In this document: positions 34,754 to 42,376 of the stretch, in pieces
Position numbering within the stretch: the first letter of the stretch is position 1
How the letters are laid out: each line of letters opens with the position of its first letter
DNA from: Flavobacterium rivuli WB 3.3-2 = DSM 21788
GTDB lineage: Bacteria > Bacteroidota > Bacteroidia > Flavobacteriales > Flavobacteriaceae
Length of the DNA stretch: 64,000 nt
Direction: 5' to 3'
NCBI RefSeq assembly: GCF_000378485.1
Contig: NZ_KB899970.1
Coordinates: forward strand, 186,001 to 250,000
Made by a program: the position numbers and the translations under genes
Notes under the pieces: model-generated
Databases searched by the model: none
What the model was told of the DNA's origin: nothing
Seen by the model: only the letters and a program-made list of their open reading frames with translations

Positions 34754-35572
34754 ATGAAAGCTATAAAATGGTTGTTTCAGGTTTACATTTTTGGCAGTAT
34801 GCATGTGGGTATATCGGTATTAGCCCTTATACTCATGACCAATCATGTCTTTAAGTTACCCTTTAACCCGGTTATGGCTGTATTTGGTTTTTGCGGCACT
34901 ATGTTTAGCTACAACTTTATGAAGTATGACGGACTTTTCCGTGTAAAAAAGTCGGCAGGAAAGCGGGTTAAGTTTATTGTCTTTCTCAGCACTATTGCTT
35001 TGGCCGCTGCCGGAGTGAGCTTTTTCTTATTGGAACGGGCTACGCAAATTACCGCAGTTGTTTTCTTTGCACTCACGGCCCTGTATACTGTTCCTTTTTT
35101 TCCTAACACGCGTAACCTGCGCAACTGGAGCGGCATAAAAATATATATTGTAGCCTTGTGCTGGGCAGGTATTACACTCGTAATGCCTCTTACAGAGGTG
35201 CATGAAGCCATAACCAGCGATGTTTATTTAAAGTTTTCGCAGCGCTTTATGCTTGTCATTGTTTTAATATTAATATTCGAGATAATAGACCTCAAGGAAG
35301 ATGACCCACACTTAAAAACCATACCACAACAAATAGGCGTACACCGCACCAAACTGCTGAATCTGTTTTTTATAGCGGTCTTTTTCTTTCTTGAGTTTTT
35401 GCGCATTCACATAGATTATAAACAAATGGCAGGTAATTTTGTTATGGTAATTACCACAGCTCTTTTTACCCTTTATGCAACCCCGCAACGATCGAAATAT
35501 TACACGCTTTTTTGGGTAGAGAGCATCCCCATTTTCTGGCTGGGAATAGTAATGCTGGCAAGTTCCTTATAG
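34754..35572 (+). CDS. UbiA-like membrane protein with one degenerate aspartate motif
   Basis: A 272-residue membrane protein with about eight hydrophobic segments. The C-terminal half carries FEIIDLKEDDPHLKTIPQQIG, close to the second Asp-rich motif of UbiA prenyltransferases. The first motif (NDxxDxxxD) is degraded to NFMKYDG. It may be an inactive or altered-specificity relative. The start is ATG 34754; a GTG frame begins 54 bases upstream. The 3' end overlaps the convergent epimerase gene by 6 bases. Confidence 0.65.
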   Translation: MKAIKWLFQVYIFGSMHVGISVLALILMTNHVFKLPFNPVMAVFGFCGTMFSYNFMKYDGLFRVKKSAGKRVKFIVFLSTIALAAAGVSFFLLERATQITAVVFFALTALYTVPFFPNTRNLRNWSGIKIYIVALCWAGITLVMPLTEVHEAITSDVYLKFSQRFMLVIVLILIFEIIDLKEDDPHLKTIPQQIGVHRTKLLNLFFIAVFFFLEFLRIHIDYKQMAGNFVMVITTALFTLYATPQRSKYYTLFWVESIPIFWLGIVMLASSL

Positions 35573-36469
35573 GCTTGTAAGCGCGGTTGCCAAATTGCCA
35601 TGCTCGAAAACAAAACCACTTTGAATTAACTGTGCCGGAATTACATTTCTGCTTTTAAGTACCAACTCGGTTTCTGTACCAATAATCTTTGCGCCAATTT
35701 TTAATAATGCTTCAGGTATAGGTATACCAATTGGCATTTTAACGGCAGTACGCAGTGTAGACATAAATTGTGCATTGCGAATAGGGGCAGGAGACACGAC
35801 ATTAACGGCACCTTCCATTCTGGCATTGATGATAAATTCTAACGCACGGGCAAAATCTTTTTCGTGTATCCAACTCACAAACTGGTTGCCGCTGCCCTGC
35901 CTGCCACCAAAACCAAGTTGTGCCAGCCTTTTAAGCGGAACGAACGCACCACCTTTTTTACCCAAAACTATAGAAGTTCTCAAGGCTGTTTTCTTAGTGC
36001 TTGGGGTATCTGCCTCAAAGAAAACGCGTTCCCACATTTTTGCTACATTCATAGAAAAATCATGGCCAATTTCTCCCGTTGCCTCGTCCATCTGTTTATC
36101 TGTGGAATGCCTGTAAATTGTTGCAGTGCTGGAGTTAAGCCAATGTGCGGGCGGATTGCTGCATTGCTGTATGGCTTTCCCTAATATTACGGTGCTATCT
36201 ACACGGCTTGCCATAATTTCGTTCTTATTGGTTTCGGTATACCTGCAATCTACCGATTTTCCTGCCAGGTTTATTAGTACACTGGCACCCTCCAGTTCGC
36301 GTTCCCAGCCTTTCATGGTTTTTGCATCCCAGTTTATATAGCGTACATTATCTTTTACTGCTGCTTTGCCACGGGTAAGCACAACAATTTCCTGAGCTGT
36401 GTCTTTAAAATGGTCTATAAGCACGCTACCTAAAAAGCCTGTGCCGGCAGCTATTATTAATTTTTTCAT
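35567..36469 (-). CDS. TIGR01777-type NAD(P)-dependent epimerase/oxidoreductase
   Basis: A 300-residue extended-SDR protein (YfcH/SULA-like, TIGR01777). The N-terminal nucleotide motif reads AAGTGFLG rather than GGTGFIG. VLINLAGKSVDCRYT, the STATIYRHS segment and the C-terminal GFVFEHGNLATAL ending are typical. The physiological substrate is unknown. It is the last gene of the GbsR-like operon, 12 bases from the DCC-type gene, and meets the convergent UbiA-like gene tail to tail. Confidence 0.88.
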   Translation of the reverse strand: MKKLIIAAGTGFLGSVLIDHFKDTAQEIVVLTRGKAAVKDNVRYINWDAKTMKGWERELEGASVLINLAGKSVDCRYTETNKNEIMASRVDSTVILGKAIQQCSNPPAHWLNSSTATIYRHSTDKQMDEATGEIGHDFSMNVAKMWERVFFEADTPSTKKTALRTSIVLGKKGGAFVPLKRLAQLGFGGRQGSGNQFVSWIHEKDFARALEFIINARMEGAVNVVSPAPIRNAQFMSTLRTAVKMPIGIPIPEALLKIGAKIIGTETELVLKSRNVIPAQLIQSGFVFEHGNLATALTSL

Positions 36470-36481
36470 GATTAATTTATA

Positions 36482-37300
36482 TTATAAGTTCAAAATTAAG
36501 GCAAGGGCTATAACGCGATAGGCCACCCAGGTGTAACATAAGTAATGTGGCAGACTTAAAAGTATGATTCGTCTGTAATGCTCTGCAAACATTATAGCGG
36601 CCGTTAAACCAAACCACCCAAGTATGAGTAATTGATGAATCTCAAAAAAATGAGACATTAGCAGCATGGGTAAAAGTAACAAAGACCCCACAAGCGATAC
36701 AGTTATAAGGTTGCCGAAATAGTTAAGGGCAGTTTGTTTATCTCTATTTAAAAGTAATAAACCCTGAAAAATAATCTGCCCGGTGGCTAATGCCAGCTCC
36801 CTTCCAAAATTTCCATGGGGCAGTGTCCCGATCAATATTGAATAGTTAAATAATATAATGGCTATAAACAGTGTAGCAAAAACAATATATGCTATGCGAT
36901 AGCTATATTTAAAATCGGGCATGCAATGTAATGCAGCATCACTCTTTTTGTTGGGAATTATTACTTTACGGTTGTAAGATATAAAAGAATATAGTTTTGC
37001 AAGTAAATAGTATATAGGTTTAAAATTGCCAACCCTTGCCACAAACGGGAATGAATTGCCTATAACTTTCAACAGGCTGTCTATGCCATAAAGTACAGTC
37101 TTATTCTGCCTGTCTATAAGTGCAATTTCGTTAGCTGCACGTTGCACATCTACATAAATTATTTCGTCGTCAGTAAGTTGTGCATAGGGCTTGCGTCCAC
37201 CGGCATCCAGCATTCCGGTTTTTATAAATCCGCTTGTATACACGCTGCATAGTGGGCAGGCATCATCATATAAAAGTGTTTGATTGGTGAGGGTTTTCAT
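36482..37300 (-). CDS. DCC-type CxxC protein with a membrane domain
   Basis: A 272-residue protein. Its first 115 residues resemble the DCC (DUF393) thiol-disulfide family: LLYDDACPLC with CxxC at 15-18, a DGID-like YGIDSLLKV and VGNFKPIYYLLAKLY. From residue 130 there are about four hydrophobic helices, a fused membrane domain. It overlaps the preceding small membrane gene by 4 bases (ATGA). The family is assumed to be redox-active; no substrate is known. Confidence 0.82.
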   Translation of the reverse strand: MKTLTNQTLLYDDACPLCSVYTSGFIKTGMLDAGGRKPYAQLTDDEIIYVDVQRAANEIALIDRQNKTVLYGIDSLLKVIGNSFPFVARVGNFKPIYYLLAKLYSFISYNRKVIIPNKKSDAALHCMPDFKYSYRIAYIVFATLFIAIILFNYSILIGTLPHGNFGRELALATGQIIFQGLLLLNRDKQTALNYFGNLITVSLVGSLLLLPMLLMSHFFEIHQLLILGWFGLTAAIMFAEHYRRIILLSLPHYLCYTWVAYRVIALALILNL

Positions 37301-37665
37301 GACTGTTTATTTAGGTGTTTTTTAATTTTATAAGTTACATATACAAAATAGGCTGCAATGCAGATAGGTGCTATAAAATATGCTGCCACAGTTATCGCAT
37401 TACTAAATACATAATGGTCTGTGTTTGTTAACCACCCAATGGTAACTCCATTTGTAATGGCTGAAATCCAATAGATATGTAATAAATTTCTAAGCCTGTT
37501 GGGCAATTCGCCGTAGTATATTCTTGTAACAGCTATTGCAAGCATTATCTGTATGAAGCCTAATGCTATTTGCGCCATCATAGCAAGATATATTGTAACT
37601 ACTGCACCATATAATATCAGTGTAGTGATTAACGATATCTTATTTATCTTGTGGAGAAGTTTCAT
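37297..37665 (-). CDS. Small four-helix membrane protein, array member E (subfamily Y)
   Basis: A 122-residue protein with four hydrophobic helices. Start ATG 37665 is preferred because it lines up with its paralogue C; a longer frame to 37716 lies wholly in the upstream gene. It shares LAMMAQIALGFIQIMLAI and the ending AAYFVYVTYKI with paralogue C (LGMMAQVVLGPLQLLLAI, ACYFLYVTKSL). It overlaps gene D by 26 bases and the DCC gene by 4. No known family is recognised. Confidence 0.8.
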   Translation of the reverse strand: MKLLHKINKISLITTLILYGAVVTIYLAMMAQIALGFIQIMLAIAVTRIYYGELPNRLRNLLHIYWISAITNGVTIGWLTNTDHYVFSNAITVAAYFIAPICIAAYFVYVTYKIKKHLNKQS

Positions 37666-37984
37666 ATTTTTTTGTTTTGGCTTTGAAATATATAAGTAGT
37701 GAAATATACAGTGCAAGAACAGGTGGTATGAGCATAACTGTTTCCCAATCTGTAACTGACCATAAGTTGAAAAACGCGATTACCCCCAATACGTAAAAAA
37801 GATACAATGGTTTACAATTGGTCTCAATGCAAAGGCTTACTCCAACTACTATATGGAATATTCCTGTAAGGATAGAGAACAGCCCGCCCGCCATCCATAA
37901 GTCAGAATCCGTTAGATAACCTGTTATTATAAGCAGGGCAGGTATACCGGTTAAAAAATAGTTGAGGTAGTTAATGCTTTTCAT
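37640..37984 (-). CDS. Small four-helix membrane protein, array member D (subfamily X)
   Basis: A 114-residue hydrophobic protein starting MKSINYLNYFLTGIPALLI. It belongs with members A and B: the INYLNY opening, ITGYLTDSDLWMAG in place of FQDKDVYSS, and a C-terminal PPVLALYISLLIYFKAK matching PIIAIYFSYILYIKA of A. Helices are predicted at about 8-24, 31-50, 60-77 and 84-102. Function unknown. It is followed with overlap by member E. Confidence 0.8.
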   Translation of the reverse strand: MKSINYLNYFLTGIPALLIITGYLTDSDLWMAGGLFSILTGIFHIVVGVSLCIETNCKPLYLFYVLGVIAFFNLWSVTDWETVMLIPPVLALYISLLIYFKAKTKKYETSPQDK

Positions 37985-37994
37985 GGCAAATGCT

Positions 37995-38363
37995 TTACTC
38001 TTTTTCGGCTATTTCATGAACACTATTTATATATCTGTTCAGGCTTTTGGTTACATATAAAAAATAACAGGCAACAAGCATTGGTACAACAATCACCCAA
38101 ATTATAGCAGTAATGCTATTTGGGTAACCAAACCAGGTTATTGCCGCAATACTAAGTGAAATTACCACTAAGAACCAGTAATACATTATTAATATTTGGT
38201 TATGCTGGTCAAGTATTTTATAATATCTCAGCGATATGATTATAGCAAGCAACAGTTGCAATGGCCCTAAAACTACCTGCGCCATCATACCGAGATAAAT
38301 AAACAGGTATAAACCAATCGTAATGTATGTTGCAACTATATTTATAAAGTGAAGTGTTTTCAT
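37995..38363 (-). CDS. Small four-helix membrane protein, array member C (subfamily Y)
   Basis: A 122-residue hydrophobic protein of the same subfamily as E (see the MMAQ and YFLYVT signatures there). It is separated from member B by 74 bases, the only large gap in the array, and that gap contains the TTTCA-N8-TGAAA palindrome 17 bases before this start. Member D follows after 10 bases. No known family is recognised. Confidence 0.8.
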   Translation of the reverse strand: MKTLHFINIVATYITIGLYLFIYLGMMAQVVLGPLQLLLAIIISLRYYKILDQHNQILIMYYWFLVVISLSIAAITWFGYPNSITAIIWVIVVPMLVACYFLYVTKSLNRYINSVHEIAEKE

Positions 38364-38380
38364 GATTATTTTTTTTAAAC

Positions 38381-38398
38381 TTTCAGAAAAAAATGAAA
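38381..38398. promoter_or_regulatory. Putative operator 2, TTTCA-N8-TGAAA
   Basis: The palindrome TTTCA(38381-38385)-N8-TGAAA(38394-38398) repeats the architecture of the site at the regulator promoter. It precedes array member C. No clear -7 element accompanies it. Confidence 0.55.
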
Positions 38399-38437
38399 CA
38401 TTTGAATATGATTTTGCACTTTTACAGGATTTGATAT

Positions 38438-38770
38438 TTAGTTTGGATTAATTAATTTTTCTTTTTTACGCTCGATATAGATAATATACGTTAGTAAGAT
38501 GACCAATGCAGGTGGTACAATAAAAGTGAAAAATTGCTTACCAAATATTGTCAATAAAATAAAGTACAGGACAGTAATGAGAAAATAAACATTTAATAAG
38601 TTACTATTTCTTTTTTCGAGCATGGATAATGCAAGGAATACTTGTATGATGCCTGTTATAAAAGCTGAAAGCATTGCCGCCATAAAAAAATTATCATCTC
38701 TAAACCCAGCCGCCATCAATAAAAAAGCTACCGCGAGCGTTATATAATTTATGATGCTTCTAATTTTCAT
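38438..38770 (-). CDS. Small four-helix membrane protein, array member B (subfamily X)
   Basis: A 110-residue hydrophobic protein with MKIRSIINYITLAVAFLLM at the start, GFRDDNFFMAAM in the first loop, a TGIIQVFLAL helix and the tail IVPPALVILLTYIIYI. It aligns by eye with A and D. It overlaps member A by 4 bases. Charged residues at the C-terminus (IERKKEKL) suggest a cytoplasmic end. Function unknown. Confidence 0.8.
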   Translation of the reverse strand: MKIRSIINYITLAVAFLLMAAGFRDDNFFMAAMLSAFITGIIQVFLALSMLEKRNSNLLNVYFLITVLYFILLTIFGKQFFTFIVPPALVILLTYIIYIERKKEKLINPN

Positions 38771-39090
38771 GGCTGTTTTATTTCATTTGCTTTTATATAT
38801 AATATGTAAGAAAAATAGATTGCTATTATTGGTACTAAAATTATAGACAACCTAAATCGCATTGCAGCTACCATAGCTAATAATACTATAAATGCAAAGT
38901 AGTTTACCAAGCTTTTATTTCGCGGTTGGCTTACAAACCATACAATCCCAATAAAAAGCTGCAATATAACCGTGCACAATATAGCGATAGCGACTGATGA
39001 GTAAACATCTTTATCTTGAAATTCAGCAATAAGTATTACCAGTGGAAAGGCTACAAATAAATAATTTAGATAATTTAGGATTTTAAACAT
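38767..39090 (-). CDS. Small four-helix membrane protein, array member A (subfamily X)
   Basis: A 107-residue hydrophobic protein, first of the array and 4 bases downstream of the regulator gene. The opening MFKILNYLNYLFVAFPLVI, the FQDKDVYSS loop and the C-terminal PIIAIYFSYILYIKA define subfamily X. It overlaps member B by 4 bases. Tight spacing with the regulator indicates cotranscription. No known family is recognised. Confidence 0.8.
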   Translation of the reverse strand: MFKILNYLNYLFVAFPLVILIAEFQDKDVYSSVAIAILCTVILQLFIGIVWFVSQPRNKSLVNYFAFIVLLAMVAAMRFRLSIILVPIIAIYFSYILYIKANEIKQP

Positions 39091-39094
39091 ATCA

Positions 39095-39601
39095 CTATTT
39101 CATTATTTTCATAACCAGCCTTCCCAGCCAGTTGTCTTTAAACTCAATAGATTTTTCGAGCATATTATCTGCTTTTAGTACAAAGTCATAAAGCTTGGTG
39201 GTCTGGTCGGTAAAATGTTTCGCCTCTGCCGATGTTTCCCCCTTAACCGAAGACGATACTTCTTTAAGAACTTTAAGTGCAGGTTTAATTTCGCGCTTGC
39301 TGCGTTCCTGCGCAATTTTTACAGCTAGTTCGTCAAGGTCTTTCTCAGATGTAAAAAACTCACGGCGCTCGCCCGGTTTATATTCCTTATAGATAATTCC
39401 CCAATCCATAAGGGCACGAAGGTTCATACTGGCATTGCCGCGCGATATTTGCAGTTCCTCCATTATATCTTCCATAGAAAGCGGCTCTGCAGCCACCATA
39501 AGCAAAGCATGTATCTGGGCCATAGTTTTGTTTATGCCCCATTGCGAACCTAAGGCTCCCCATGTTTGTACAAACTTATTTTTTGCTTCTTTAAATTCCA
39601 T
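39095..39601 (-). CDS. GbsR/MarR-like transcriptional regulator
   Basis: A 168-residue winged-helix protein. The HTH reads AEPLSMEDIMEELQISRGNASMNLRALMDWGIIYKEY with the GERREFF wing, as in GbsR/OpcR-type MarR relatives (choline/glycine-betaine sensing in Bacillus). The following helix-rich C-terminal half (about 95-168) should dimerise. It heads an operon of five small membrane proteins, a DCC protein and an epimerase. Its promoter carries a palindrome over the -33 box, which suggests that it represses itself. The inducer is unknown. Confidence 0.88.
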   Translation of the reverse strand: MEFKEAKNKFVQTWGALGSQWGINKTMAQIHALLMVAAEPLSMEDIMEELQISRGNASMNLRALMDWGIIYKEYKPGERREFFTSEKDLDELAVKIAQERSKREIKPALKVLKEVSSSVKGETSAEAKHFTDQTTKLYDFVLKADNMLEKSIEFKDNWLGRLVMKIMK

Positions 39602-39605
39602 AGTT

Positions 39606-39647
39606 CAAATGTAAAACATATTATTGAAGTTTCAAAAATAAATGAAA
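39606..39647 (-). promoter_or_regulatory. Promoter and putative operator 1 of the GbsR-like operon
   Basis: On the minus strand TTTG (39636-39633) and TACATTTG (39613-39606) are exactly 19 bases apart, a textbook Bacteroidota promoter. The palindrome TTTCA(39630-39634)-N8-TGAAA(39643-39647) covers the -33 box. The -7 lies so close to ATG 39601 that the transcript would be almost leaderless. Confidence 0.65.
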
Positions 39648-39686
39648 GTTATTTTAATATTAAGTTTAAGTCGTTGATATTCAGTG

Positions 39687-39714
39687 AAAAAATACCTATT
39701 TATAGGTATTTTTT
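39687..39714. repeat. Hairpin AAAAATACC/GGTATTTTT, copy 1
   Basis: Palindrome with arms AAAAAATACCTAT and ATAGGTATTTTTT, located between the divergent GbsR-like gene and the AT-rich orphan gene. A second copy with nearly the same arms is at 47060-47086. Confidence 0.75.
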
Positions 39715-39801
39715 CTTACTAAATAAATCCTGAGATTTGTGAATGTAAATATCTTATATCGCAGTAGTTACAATATTAATAATTTAAATAACAAACAAAC
39801 T

Positions 39802-40617
39802 ATGTCAAATTCGATTGCTAAAGTTTATGCCGACTCGGTAAAAAAAAATCAAAAAATTCTTTATGGGGTTTGGGAGCCAGGATTTCCTGTGAAACTGGGA
39901 GATTTCGGAATAATGAACGGTAATATTTTTACCCAGTTGGGTAATATTTCAGAGTTAGAAGATTTAAAGGATTTTGAAATTAAATACCGAACTGATGAAA
40001 CTAAGGATGAGAAAACTTTTATTTCAGAAAGAGGAGTAACATTTAATATTAAACCTCAGGTAGCTGGTACTGTTGAAGGCGTTAAAGGTAATGCATCAAT
40101 AGATGTAAACTTTTCTAAAGAAGGTTCGGTGTTTTTTAATGCTGCAGAATGCGTATATGAAATTATTGAGAATAAATATGAACTGGGAAAAAGACTTCTT
40201 GAGATTCATCGAAAGTCTAAACATATCTGGAAAAAAGAGTTTGTTGTTGTTACAGATCGTGTTAATACCAAACGAGCACTAATTTTAATATCAACTTCTT
40301 CAGATTTTGCGATCTCATTAGAAGCTAGTGCAGAAGTTCCTGTAATAGATTTGTCTCAGGCTTCTTTGGGTTTAAAAATATCCTTCCAAAAATCCAGCGG
40401 CTATAAGTTTATTTCCGAAGATGGAATTATTCCGTTAGTAGGATTGTCCAAAATTCAATCACCTTTTCCATGGTTTACAAAAGAAATGAAGCCTTTTACT
40501 GCAAGATATAGCTCACAAATGGTTGAAAGTATTAAAGATTTTAAAATGTTGGAGTCTGTTACTAATGAGGATAATGAATTACAATTTTCTCAATATACAG
40601 AAGATTTAATAGATTAA
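39802..40617 (+). CDS. Unknown AT-rich orphan gene product, predicted soluble
   Basis: A 271-residue protein without signal peptide or membrane segment. I chose ATG 39802 (MSNSIAKVYADSVKKN); a longer frame starts 63 bases upstream in AT-rich leader. Notable segments are ILYGVWEPGFPVKLGDFG, then a beta-rich middle (ISERGVTFNIKPQVAG), a helix (YELGKRLLEIHRK), WKKEFVVVTDRVNTKRALILIS and ISEDGIIPLVGLSKIQ. This order (mixed sheet, helix, VVT strand, late IP segment) is faintly like gasdermin pore-forming domains; that is a guess only. Its codons are richer in A+T than its neighbours, which suggests acquisition. It has its own terminator. Confidence 0.75.
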   Translation: MSNSIAKVYADSVKKNQKILYGVWEPGFPVKLGDFGIMNGNIFTQLGNISELEDLKDFEIKYRTDETKDEKTFISERGVTFNIKPQVAGTVEGVKGNASIDVNFSKEGSVFFNAAECVYEIIENKYELGKRLLEIHRKSKHIWKKEFVVVTDRVNTKRALILISTSSDFAISLEASAEVPVIDLSQASLGLKISFQKSSGYKFISEDGIIPLVGLSKIQSPFPWFTKEMKPFTARYSSQMVESIKDFKMLESVTNEDNELQFSQYTEDLID

Positions 40618-40650
40618 TATTTTTGGATATTATCGCCAAATAGAAACGGC

Positions 40651-40681
40651 AAAACCCCGAAGCTTTCACTCCGGGGTTCTT
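40651..40681 (+). terminator. Terminator of the AT-rich orphan gene
   Basis: AACCCCG pairs with CGGGGTT around an AGCTTTCACTC-like loop, followed by a short T-rich end, between this gene and the convergent GH130 gene. Confidence 0.75.
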
Positions 40682-40720
40682 TATATCTAATAGTCTAATA
40701 ATCCAAAAATCTAAAAAAGA

Positions 40721-42184
40721 CTATCCTCCATTTCTTAACCTGTCCAGCAATGTTTGCAGGTTTACAGTGGCAAAGCCAGAGCTGTGATCTGATAATCCGT
40801 AAGGCAATATCAGTTCGCCGTTATGTATTATAGAGCCACACGAGTAAACTACATTAGGTACATAGCCTTCGCGCTCATCAGGGTTTGGCATGATAAGCGG
40901 GTCTTTAAGCCTGCCAATTTCTTTAGACGGGTCATCTATATCCAGCAGCGATGCCCCAATGCTATACTTACGCATAGAACCTACAGAGTGGGTAATAACC
41001 AGCCAGCCATATTCTGTCTCTAATGGCGAACCACAGTTACCTATCTGTACAAACTCCCACGGGTACAGCGGCTCCTGAATTTTTACAGGGTTATCCCATT
41101 CATTAATATTGTCGCTGTACATAAGGTAGTTGTTCCAACCATCAATACGCGACAGCATGGCATACTTGCCGTTAATTTTTCGTGGAAATAGTGCCAGGTT
41201 TTTATTCTTAGCACCGGAACCGTTTAACGGGCTGGTTTTAAAGTCGTAAAAATCGGTTGTTTTAAGCAATTTCGGCATAATGTGTACGCCATCATAAGCG
41301 GTGTAGGTAGCATAGTAAACCGTTTTTCCGGTTTCATCTGTAAACTGTACAAAACGGGCATCCTCAATACCTTTGCTCTCAAAATCAGATAGCGGAAAAA
41401 TAACCCTGTCGCTAATATCGGTATCCTTACTAAAGCTTATACGCCTGTAACTGTCAGACAAGGCCAGTATAAGGTTATACTGTTTTAAGATTTTAACATC
41501 ATCTGTCGCTCCCTTGGCCTCAATTACAATAGCCTTAAGCTGCTCATAATTAAAGCGGTCTTCAAGCTCATGTATTACCTTATTTAAAAACTCTTCGTTA
41601 ATATCGGCATCCTGCGCTTTTTTAAGGAACAACCTTTTTTGGTACATTACATTATGCACTTTTTCGGCTTCATCTATATAATTACCTGCCGGTATTACGG
41701 TAATATCGTTATTGCGGTCTATCATGGCACGGCGAAACACAACAGATGAAACGTGCCCTTCGCCCACAGCCCTAAAGCTAATGATAACTCGAAGCTGACC
41801 TTCTTCCAGGTTAGTCTGGTCCGGATCCGGCACTACAGACGGGTTAAAAAATGCTGCCGACTCTATAGAGTACTCGTGTGTAAAGTATGATCCTATAAGT
41901 AGTTTGGCATATTCGTCCAGTTTTTCATATTCATAACCGGCAATAGCTACATATTTTTTTACACGCTCGGCGTTTTTAAGCAACTTGCGCGTTATATTAC
42001 GGTGTCTTTTAGAGAAGTCCTGCAGCAGCGGAGATATAAGCCCAAAGGTTTCTTCTTTGTCCAGTGCCAGTATTTTTTTTAAAAGCTCTACAGCACGCTC
42101 TTCGCCATTAAAAAAATAACGTGCTATTACACGCCTTGTATCAGGCAGTACTTTTACGGGCTTTCTTTCTACAGATAATCTCAT
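40721..42184 (-). CDS. Glycoside hydrolase family 130-like protein
   Basis: A 487-residue five-bladed propeller-type enzyme of the GH130 group (mannoside phosphorylases and mannosidases). Indicative stretches are SFRAVGEGHVSSVVFR, EDARFVQF, ARIDGWNNYLMYSD-like text, GNCGSPLETEYGWLVITHSVG and PLIMPNPDEREGYVPNVVYSCG. The N-terminal 130 residues are an unrecognised helical extension. Whether it is a phosphorylase or a hydrolase cannot be told. It is monocistronic, with no neighbouring mannan genes. Confidence 0.85.
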   Translation of the reverse strand: MRLSVERKPVKVLPDTRRVIARYFFNGEERAVELLKKILALDKEETFGLISPLLQDFSKRHRNITRKLLKNAERVKKYVAIAGYEYEKLDEYAKLLIGSYFTHEYSIESAAFFNPSVVPDPDQTNLEEGQLRVIISFRAVGEGHVSSVVFRRAMIDRNNDITVIPAGNYIDEAEKVHNVMYQKRLFLKKAQDADINEEFLNKVIHELEDRFNYEQLKAIVIEAKGATDDVKILKQYNLILALSDSYRRISFSKDTDISDRVIFPLSDFESKGIEDARFVQFTDETGKTVYYATYTAYDGVHIMPKLLKTTDFYDFKTSPLNGSGAKNKNLALFPRKINGKYAMLSRIDGWNNYLMYSDNINEWDNPVKIQEPLYPWEFVQIGNCGSPLETEYGWLVITHSVGSMRKYSIGASLLDIDDPSKEIGRLKDPLIMPNPDEREGYVPNVVYSCGSIIHNGELILPYGLSDHSSGFATVNLQTLLDRLRNGG

Positions 42185-42345
42185 TCAGTTTAATTTTAGT
42201 TAGTAGGCATTTTAAAGGAACCTCTAAAATACGAATATATATTCACAATAGTCAGGCTTTTAAATGCTAAAATTATGTGAAAAATAGTACAATTACTTTT
42301 CCTTGTAAAGGGTAAACTGCAATTGCGTAATAAAGGCGCAATGAG

Positions 42346-42353
42346 TATCTTTG
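42346..42353 (+). promoter_or_regulatory. -7 element (TATCTTTG) of purK
   Basis: An exact TAnnTTTG match lies 23 bases before ATG 42377, which supports that start over the TTG 54 bases upstream. Confidence 0.5.
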
Positions 42354-42376
42354 GCATTACAAACAACACTGCTGAA

